NCBI GenBank assembly: GCA_021781095.1
Contig: JAJXXM010000365.1
Span: forward strand, 1 to 6,067
Direction: 5' to 3'
DNA: 6,067 nt
From: a bacterium
GTDB lineage: Bacteria; Eremiobacterota; Eremiobacteria; Baltobacterales; Baltobacteraceae
The notes below the pieces were generated by a model. The model saw only the letters and a program-made list of their open reading frames with translations. It had not been told where the DNA came from and ran no database searches. Both the position numbers and the translations under genes were made by a program. Shown here one piece after another: positions 1 through 4,857 of the stretch; position 1 is the stretch's first letter; each line of letters opens with the position of its first letter.

Positions 1-430
1 CGCCGACGCCGTGCTGGTCGTCGAAGCGCCGGCCCGCTCGGGGGCGCTGAACACCGCGAGCTGGGCCGGGGGCGAGATCCCGGTCCTCGCGCTCCCCTGC
101 GACGTCGATCGCCGCAGCGGTGCCGGGAGCCTCGCGCTGCTCCGCGACGGCGCGACGCTGGTGCGCGATGCTGCGGATATCGTCGAGGCGATGGGGCTAC
201 TCCGTCGGCAAGCGCCGCCACCTGAAGCGCCGGAGGAGCCCGCTCCCCCGAGCGACGCCGTGCTCGCCCTCCTCGCGGCGGGTGAAGCGAGCCTTGAGGC
301 GCTTCTCGCTGCGAGCGCCCTCCCCGCCGGCGAACTGATCGGGCGCCTGAACCTGCTCGAACTCGGCGGAGCCATCGAACGGCGCGCTGCCGGGTATGCG
401 CTTGCGCGGCGCACGCGCAAGGCGCGATGA
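1..430 (+). CDS. dprA: DNA-processing protein DprA (Smf), C-terminal part, 5' end outside window
   Basis: DprA binds incoming single-stranded DNA during natural transformation and loads RecA on it; many non-competent bacteria also carry it. The reading frame is open from base 2 and reads ADAVLVVEAPARSGALNTA, matching the end of the DprA Rossmann-like domain (family pattern VVEA..SG.L.TA). It continues with VLALPCDVDRRSGAGS and LLRDGATLV, equivalent to the family's AvPG...S.G.n.LI.dGA stretch. A proline/alanine-rich linker (about bases 205-265) leads to a winged-helix-like C-terminal domain (about 265-415) with the typical LNLLELGGAIER pattern. About 142 residues are visible; the family is usually 300-380 residues, so more than half lies upstream. 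The usual glycine after the proline of AvPG is cysteine here. The stop overlaps the rlmH start as ATGA, suggesting translational coupling. Family assignment is fairly sure; whether it serves competence cannot be judged. Confidence 0.88.
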   Translation, partial: ADAVLVVEAPARSGALNTASWAGGEIPVLALPCDVDRRSGAGSLALLRDGATLVRDAADIVEAMGLLRRQAPPPEAPEEPAPPSDAVLALLAAGEASLEALLAASALPAGELIGRLNLLELGGAIERRAAGYALARRTRKAR

Positions 431-900
431 TAGCCCCCATGCGGCTCCGGATCATCGCGGTCGGTAAACTTCGTAGCGCGCCGATCGCCGCGCTCTGCGA
501 AGAATTTGCGACGCGCCTTCAGCCGATGATGCCCTGCGAGATCCGCGAAGTGCGCGCATCGGATGGGCGCAGCCCGGCGCATGCGATCGCCGAAGAGGCC
601 GAGCGGATCCTCCGCCTCGTTCCCGAGAGCGAGCCGCTCTGGTTGCTCGAACGCACCGGCGAATCGCTCTCGAGCCCGCAGCTCTCGGCGAAGCTTGCGG
701 CGCTCGATACGACGGGAATCTCGCGTCTGACGCTCGTTATCGCGGGGACCTACGGCGCGGCGCCCGCGCTCTTCGACCGTGCGACTTTTCGCTGGTCGCT
801 CTCGCCGTTGACGTTTTTGCACGAGTGGGCGCGCGCGCTCGTGCTGGAACAACTCTACCGCGCGGCGAAGATTGCACGGAATGAACCCTATCACCACTGA
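427..900 (+). CDS. rlmH: 23S rRNA (pseudouridine-1915-N3) methyltransferase RlmH
   Basis: RlmH is a SPOUT-class methyltransferase that uses S-adenosylmethionine to methylate N3 of pseudouridine 1915 in helix 69 of 23S rRNA, acting on assembled ribosomes. The protein is 157 residues, the normal family length. It opens with the typical strand MRLRIIAVGKL (residues 5-15). It has a LERTGESLSSPQLSAKL segment (74-90), the cofactor-loop region LVIAGTYGA (103-111), the knot segment SLSPLTFLHEWAR (124-136), EQLYRA (141-146) and the hallmark C-terminus PYHH (154-157). The cofactor loop reads IAGTYG where most members have IGG..G. The ATG at 427 overlaps the dprA stop. An in-frame ATG at 439 would start the protein at MRLRII, which fits family N-termini better. 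Neither has a strong Shine-Dalgarno; AAGG at 419-422 is the nearest for 427. The 3' end overlaps or abuts argS. Confidence 0.93.
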   Translation: MIAPMRLRIIAVGKLRSAPIAALCEEFATRLQPMMPCEIREVRASDGRSPAHAIAEEAERILRLVPESEPLWLLERTGESLSSPQLSAKLAALDTTGISRLTLVIAGTYGAAPALFDRATFRWSLSPLTFLHEWARALVLEQLYRAAKIARNEPYHH

Positions 901-2584
901 CCGGATGCCGACGCCCGAAGAAGCGCTCGTTCGTATCGATCGCGTGATTCGCGATGCCGCGCGCGCGCGATACGGGGCCGACGTGCCGAACGTCACCTTC
1001 GAAGCGCCGCGGCGCCCGGAGTTCGGTGATGTCGCCACCAACGTCGCCTTCGGGCTAGCGAAAGCGGCGCGCAGCGCGCCGCAGCAGATCGCGCAGACGC
1101 TGATCGAGGATGCGATCCTCTCGCGTCCCGAGATCGCCGCACTCGTCGTGGATGCGCAGGCGACCGCAGGGTTTATCAATCTTCGCCTCGCGCCGCAATG
1201 TTGGCAGCGCGTCGTCGAACGCGCGTTGCACGAAGGCGCGCGCTACGGAGAATTCCCGCGCAACGGGACGCGTATCTCGCTCGAGTTCGGCAGTGCGAAC
1301 CCAACCGGGCCGCTCGTCGTCGTGCAAGGGCGCGCGCTCTCCATCGGTGCGACGCTCGCGGCGGCATTCGATGCCTGCGGCTACGATGTCTTCACCGAAT
1401 GGATCATCAACGATGCGGGCGGCCAAGTCGAGACGCTCGCACGTTCGCTCTACGCGCGCTACCGGCAGATCGTCGATCCCGGCTTTCCCTTTCCGGAAGA
1501 AGGCTATCCCGGCGACTACCTGCTTCCCATCGCCGCCGGGTTACGGAATGAATTCGGCGCGCGCTACGACGATGCCGACGAATCGATCTGGCTTCCGCTC
1601 TTCGGCACGCGCGGCCGCGATGCGCTCGTCGCCGAGCAGCAGCGCACGGTCGAGCGCTTCGGCATTCACTACGATCTCTGGCAGAGCGAACGCGAGCTTC
1701 ACGAAACCGGCAAGGTGCGCGCGGGCGTCGAACGGCTCCGCGAGTTAGGGCTCACCTACGAAAACGAGGGCGCGCTCTATTTCCGCGCCACGCAATTCGG
1801 CGACGACAAGGACCGCGTGCTCGTGAAGAGCGACGGGAAACCGACCTATTACTGCGCCGACGTCGCCTACCATTACGAGAAGCTCAAACGCGCCGATCGC
1901 GTGATCGATCTCCTCGGCCCCGACCATCACGGCTATATCGAACGCCTGCGCGGCCTCGCGAGTGCGTTCGGCTACGCCGGGAAACTCGACGTGGCGATCG
2001 CTCAACAGGTAACGCTTTCGCGCGGCGGCGAGCAGGTCGCCATGAGCAAACGCGCCGGCGAGATCGTCACGCTCGATGCGATTCTCGACGAAGTCGGCGT
2101 CGATGCCGCGCGCTTCTTCTTCGCCATGTTGGCGACCGATACGCCGCTGGCGTTCGATCTCCAACTCGCGACGGAGCAGAGCAACGAGAACCCGGTCTAT
2201 TACGTGCAGTACGGTCACGCCCGCATCGCTTCGGTGCTGCGCAATGCCGATGCCGAGGAGCTTCGCCTCGCGCGGCGCGGCGAAACGCTCGCACCCCTCG
2301 CGCACGCGAGCGAGATCGCGCTCATGCGTCGCATCGAAGAGTATCCGCGCGTTCTCCAGTCGGTCGCGAACACGTTGAGCCCGCACCGCCTCGCGCGCTT
2401 CGCCCGCGATATCGCCGCCGATTTTCACGCCTTTTACGGCGAGTGTCGCATTCTCTGCGACGAACGCGACGAGCGGCTCGCGCGGCTCGCGCTCGCCTCG
2501 GCGACCCAACACGTGCTCGCGAACGCACTGCGCGTCCTCGGCGTCGGCGCCCCCGAAAGCATGGAGCGCCTCGCCGCCGGTTAG
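881..2584 (+). CDS. argS: Arginyl-tRNA synthetase with an atypical HIGH motif
   Basis: Class I synthetase that charges tRNA-Arg with arginine in the cytoplasm. Residues are numbered from a possible TTG at 872. The N-terminal tRNA-binding domain shows RRPEFGDVATNVAFGLAK (47-64). The catalytic domain has EFGSANPTGPL (138-148), YDVFTEWIINDAGGQV (171-186), KPTYYCADVAYH (323-334), LGPDHHGYIERL (348-359) and the KMSKS-like loop VAMSKRAGEIVTL (389-401). The DALR anticodon-binding domain begins near NPVYYVQYGHARI (440-452) and ends with VLGVGAPESM (555-564), the usual ArgS terminus. About 560-570 residues is normal. The oddity is PLVVVQGR (147-154), where bacterial ArgS normally has PLHVGHGR, so both HIGH histidines are gone. 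In-frame starts are TTG 872, ATG 881 and ATG 905. ATG 881 was chosen because GAAG lies 10 bases upstream; ATG 905, four bases after the rlmH stop, is almost as plausible. Family is certain; full activity is inferred. Confidence 0.95.
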   Translation: MNPITTDRMPTPEEALVRIDRVIRDAARARYGADVPNVTFEAPRRPEFGDVATNVAFGLAKAARSAPQQIAQTLIEDAILSRPEIAALVVDAQATAGFINLRLAPQCWQRVVERALHEGARYGEFPRNGTRISLEFGSANPTGPLVVVQGRALSIGATLAAAFDACGYDVFTEWIINDAGGQVETLARSLYARYRQIVDPGFPFPEEGYPGDYLLPIAAGLRNEFGARYDDADESIWLPLFGTRGRDALVAEQQRTVERFGIHYDLWQSERELHETGKVRAGVERLRELGLTYENEGALYFRATQFGDDKDRVLVKSDGKPTYYCADVAYHYEKLKRADRVIDLLGPDHHGYIERLRGLASAFGYAGKLDVAIAQQVTLSRGGEQVAMSKRAGEIVTLDAILDEVGVDAARFFFAMLATDTPLAFDLQLATEQSNENPVYYVQYGHARIASVLRNADAEELRLARRGETLAPLAHASEIALMRRIEEYPRVLQSVANTLSPHRLARFARDIAADFHAFYGECRILCDERDERLARLALASATQHVLANALRVLGVGAPESMERLAAG

Positions 2585-2604
2585 CCCTCCCCCGATCGGC
2601 GAGG
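2569..2604 (+). terminator. Possible stem-loop across the argS stop codon
   Basis: CCTCGCCG at 2569-2576 is the exact reverse complement of CGGCGAGG at 2597-2604. Inside it CGG (2578-2580) can pair with CCG (2592-2594), leaving an 11-base loop that begins in the argS stop codon. The stem is strong, but only AATCTT follows rather than a run of T, so it is not a classical intrinsic terminator. It could slow or end transcription at the argS end, protect the 3' end of the message, or be a chance product of GC-rich sequence. No expression evidence is available. Confidence 0.3.
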
Positions 2605-2652
2605 AATCTTGCGCCTCGGGGCGTAGGTTCTCGCCATTACGACTGCAACGTT

Positions 2653-2658
2653 GGAGGG
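2653..2658 (+). promoter_or_regulatory. Ribosome binding site of the small membrane protein gene
   Basis: GGAGGG lies three bases before the ATG at 2662, close but still a strong Shine-Dalgarno match and the clearest one in the window. It decides the start: the same frame is open from within argS, but only this ATG has such a site and gives a protein with a sensible membrane topology. No convincing -35/-10 promoter pair was found in 2585-2661, so the gene may be read from the argS message or from an unrecognised promoter. Confidence 0.6.
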
Positions 2659-2661
2659 CTT

Positions 2662-2904
2662 ATGGACAACAACTCCGCTAACGCTTTCGCCGGTTTATTT
2701 GCCGGCGGGTTTCTCTTTTCGTTTTTCCTCTTTTTCGTCGCGATCACCGTATTCTTCGTTTGGCTTTTTTGGCGCGTCTTCGCGAAAGCCGGGTATAGCG
2801 GCGCTCTCGGCCTGCTCTGCCTGATCCCCACGGTCGGCCCGCTCGTCTGCCTCATCGTGTTGGCCTTCGGAACCTGGCCGGTCGAGAACCGCCTATCCGG
2901 CTAG
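2662..2904 (+). CDS. Small hypothetical membrane protein, two predicted helices
   Basis: An 80-residue protein of unknown function. A short polar start (MDNNSANAF) is followed by a very hydrophobic, phenylalanine-rich helix (about residues 11-37). A short loop WRVFAKAGYSGAL (37-49) follows, then a second helix (about 48-70) and the tail GTWPVENRLSG. The order helix, (K)AG[YF]SG, LLCLIPTVGPLVCLIVLAFG, WPVE resembles a common class of small uncharacterised bacterial membrane proteins with a KAG..G..+LIP..(N/G) pattern. This resemblance is from memory of such proteins and gives no function. There is no signal peptidase site, cysteine pair or enzyme motif. The start is fixed by the GGAGGG upstream. 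It lies 77 bases after argS on the same strand and converges on the helicase gene, with which it shares the CTAG containing both stops. A small toxin or stress peptide is possible but unsupported; gene reality is likely from the ribosome binding site and topology. Confidence 0.75.
   Translation: MDNNSANAFAGLFAGGFLFSFFLFFVAITVFFVWLFWRVFAKAGYSGALGLLCLIPTVGPLVCLIVLAFGTWPVENRLSG
2901..2904. other. CTAG shared by two convergent stop codons
   Basis: The palindrome CTAG supplies TAG on the plus strand (2902-2904, end of the small membrane protein) and TAG on the minus strand (2903-2901, end of the helicase). The two convergent genes thus overlap by four bases with no spacer. Any terminator must lie inside the opposing coding sequence, and no strong hairpin with a T tract was seen nearby. 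Confidence 0.9.
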
Positions 2905-4844
2905 CTGCGGCCGATCGAACGTAACGGAATGCGCTCGGGATAGAGCGGGCGGTCGATGAGCCGTTCGAGCGCGCTCGCCTCCGCGCCTAAGACGAATTCG
3001 GCGAACTCCGCAAACGCCTCGCGCTCCGCCTCGCCTTCGGCGAAGCGTTCGTTGGCGGCGAGTTCGATTTTCCCGGCGACCGGCAACATCCGCAGGTACG
3101 AGCCATCGTCGTCGCGTCCGAGTTCGACCAACCGTTCGTCCTCGAAGATGCGGAGCGCACTCTCGATGCTGCGCTCGCGGCAATCCTCGATGTCGAGCGC
3201 GTCGGCGATCTCCCGGCTCGTCGCATGCAGCGGAGCCTCGCCGGCGAGCCGCTTGATGCCGCGATAGATCTCCCGCAACATCGGCAACGTCGGCGCATCG
3301 AGTTTCAACAGAAACTCGTTGAGCCGGCGATCCGCGGGGCCGAAGAGCAAGTGAATGCGCGCGTCGGCACCGTCGCGCCCCGCGCGCCCCGCCTGTTGGT
3401 TGAATTCGGTGAAGTTAAAGTTGAGATGGTAGAGCACGACCTCGCGCACGTCGGGGAGATCGATGCCTTCGCCGAACGCCGTCGTCGCGACGACGACGTC
3501 GATGCCGCCGGAGCGAAACGCGTTTTCGATCGCGTAGCGCATCTCGGTGGGGACCCCGGCATGATAGAACGCCACTCGGTCGCGACAGCGTTCTTTCAAC
3601 CGCGTCGCCACTTCGGTCGCTTCCTTCCGCGAATTGCAGTAGATGATGCCGCGCGCGCCGTCGCCGAACAACTTCGCGACGTAGGCGTGCTTGTCGGTGG
3701 TTCCGCGCGCGTCGACGACGTGCAGGTTGGTGCGAACCGTCGCATCGATCGCCCACTCTTCGATACGCAACGCCTCGCGAATCTCGGCGAATCCCTCGTC
3801 GTCGACCGTCGCGCTGAGCGCGAGCACCTGCGGGTCGCCGACCGCGGCGAGCGTCTGTGCGATATCGCGATATCCCGAGCGACGGCGCGCTTTGCCGACG
3901 TGGTGCGTCTCGTCGACGACGAGCAGATCGATTTTGCTCGCGCCGGAAAAACGGGCGGCGTGGTAGCGCAGAAATTCGGGGGTTGCGAGAATCATGTCCC
4001 ACGCGCCGCTCTCCAGCGCGGCGAAGAGATCGCTCCGTTCGTTCGCCGGAATCGCCCCGTTCGCGCGAAAGAGGCGCATCCCCAAGGGTTCCAGTTTGCG
4101 CGTAAACCCTTCAAACTGGTCGTTGCAGAGCGCGCGCAACGGGTAGAGCACGACGCTCTTGCGCCCGTGGGAGAGCGCCTCGGCGGTCGCGGTGAATGCA
4201 AAGCAATAGGATTTTCCGCGCCCGGTGCCCATGATGCCGAGCACGCGTTTTCCCGCAAACACGCGGTCGACGATCGTCGATTGCGTTTCGTGAGGTTGGT
4301 GCTCGCCGATAAGCGCCGCGCGAATGCGGTCGAGATTGCCGTCCCAACCGGTGCGGATCGATGCGACGTCGCGGCCGCGCTGCCGACGCAACGAGGCGTC
4401 GTCGATCTCCACCACGATGTTGATGCCGCGGTTGCGCTCTCCGCCGTCCGCCGCGCGCCCGCCGCCGGTGAGCGCCGAAATATGCGCGCGATAGCGCGTG
4501 CCGTTATCGATGTTCGGAGCGATCCGCGCGGCGATCTCTTTGCGCAGAAACCCCAACGGCAACGCGCCGAAGTGGACCGCGACGGCATTGGCATCGTAGG
4601 GATTATCGGGGCGACGTTGGAGTTCGAGCTCGGCGCCCTCGCGCAGGCCCGCGATGGTATCCTGGCGTCCCTCGAACGAGACGCCGACGACCTTGGTGTT
4701 AAAGCAGCGCGCGTCTTCGATCCCGGCAAAGGGGCCGCGATCTAGATAGCGGTCGCTCCGCTCGAAGAGTTCGTCGAGAAATTCATTCTCGGCAGGCGGC
4801 TGCCCGGAGAGGAGGCGTTCGAACGCCGCCTCCGATTCCGTCAG
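2901..4844 (-). CDS. HIRAN-domain RecQ-like DNA helicase (5' end unresolved)
   Basis: A probable ATP-driven DNA-unwinding enzyme of superfamily 2. Residues are numbered from the farthest in-frame ATG (5033). A HIRAN domain spans about 109-210, with FNTKVVGVSFEGRQ (111-124), RRPDNPYDANAVAV (140-153) and LGFLRKEIAARIAP (160-173). The helicase core follows: Q251 as a motif 0 glutamine, Walker A GTGRGKS (269-275), motif Ia LYPLRALCNDQ (296-306), Ib ATPEFL (350-355), II DETH (374-377), III LSATV (406-410), IV IIYCNSRKEA (463-472), V TTAFGEGIDLP (517-527) and VI QQAGRAGRDG (546-555). A winged-helix-like segment (about 602-651) and about 60 unrecognised residues end it. There is no RecQ zinc cluster or HRDC domain. 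HIRAN domains in eukaryotic HLTF bind 3' DNA ends, so fork or repair work is inferred. No ATG, GTG or TTG lies between the secF stop and residue 158, inside HIRAN. The start given is a provisional CTG; ATG 5033 or TTG 5015 would overlap secF by over 150 bases. Confidence 0.87.
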   Translation of the reverse strand: MTESEAAFERLLSGQPPAENEFLDELFERSDRYLDRGPFAGIEDARCFNTKVVGVSFEGRQDTIAGLREGAELELQRRPDNPYDANAVAVHFGALPLGFLRKEIAARIAPNIDNGTRYRAHISALTGGGRAADGGERNRGINIVVEIDDASLRRQRGRDVASIRTGWDGNLDRIRAALIGEHQPHETQSTIVDRVFAGKRVLGIMGTGRGKSYCFAFTATAEALSHGRKSVVLYPLRALCNDQFEGFTRKLEPLGMRLFRANGAIPANERSDLFAALESGAWDMILATPEFLRYHAARFSGASKIDLLVVDETHHVGKARRRSGYRDIAQTLAAVGDPQVLALSATVDDEGFAEIREALRIEEWAIDATVRTNLHVVDARGTTDKHAYVAKLFGDGARGIIYCNSRKEATEVATRLKERCRDRVAFYHAGVPTEMRYAIENAFRSGGIDVVVATTAFGEGIDLPDVREVVLYHLNFNFTEFNQQAGRAGRDGADARIHLLFGPADRRLNEFLLKLDAPTLPMLREIYRGIKRLAGEAPLHATSREIADALDIEDCRERSIESALRIFEDERLVELGRDDDGSYLRMLPVAGKIELAANERFAEGEAEREAFAEFAEFVLGAEASALERLIDRPLYPERIPLRSIGRS

Positions 4845-4857
4845 CCCCTCGCGCGGG

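Noticed and set aside
1745..2512. A 255-codon open frame on the minus strand inside argS
   Set aside because: It is antisense to strongly conserved ArgS motifs and its product has no family resemblance; it is best explained as a GC-bias shadow.
2608..2640. Possible -35/-10 promoter (TTGCGC and CATTAC)
   Set aside because: The spacing is about 20 bases and the -10 match is poor; not convincing in GC-rich DNA.
2443..2661. N-terminal extension of the small membrane protein into argS
   Set aside because: The extra 73 residues are Arg/Pro-rich out-of-frame ArgS sequence; GGAGGG before the ATG at 2662 marks the real start.
3225..4745. A 506-codon open frame on the plus strand opposite the helicase
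   Set aside because: It lies wholly antisense to a gene with all SF2 helicase motifs. Its translation is rich in Arg, Ala, Val and Asp without recognisable domains, as expected when GC-rich codon bias keeps an opposite frame open.
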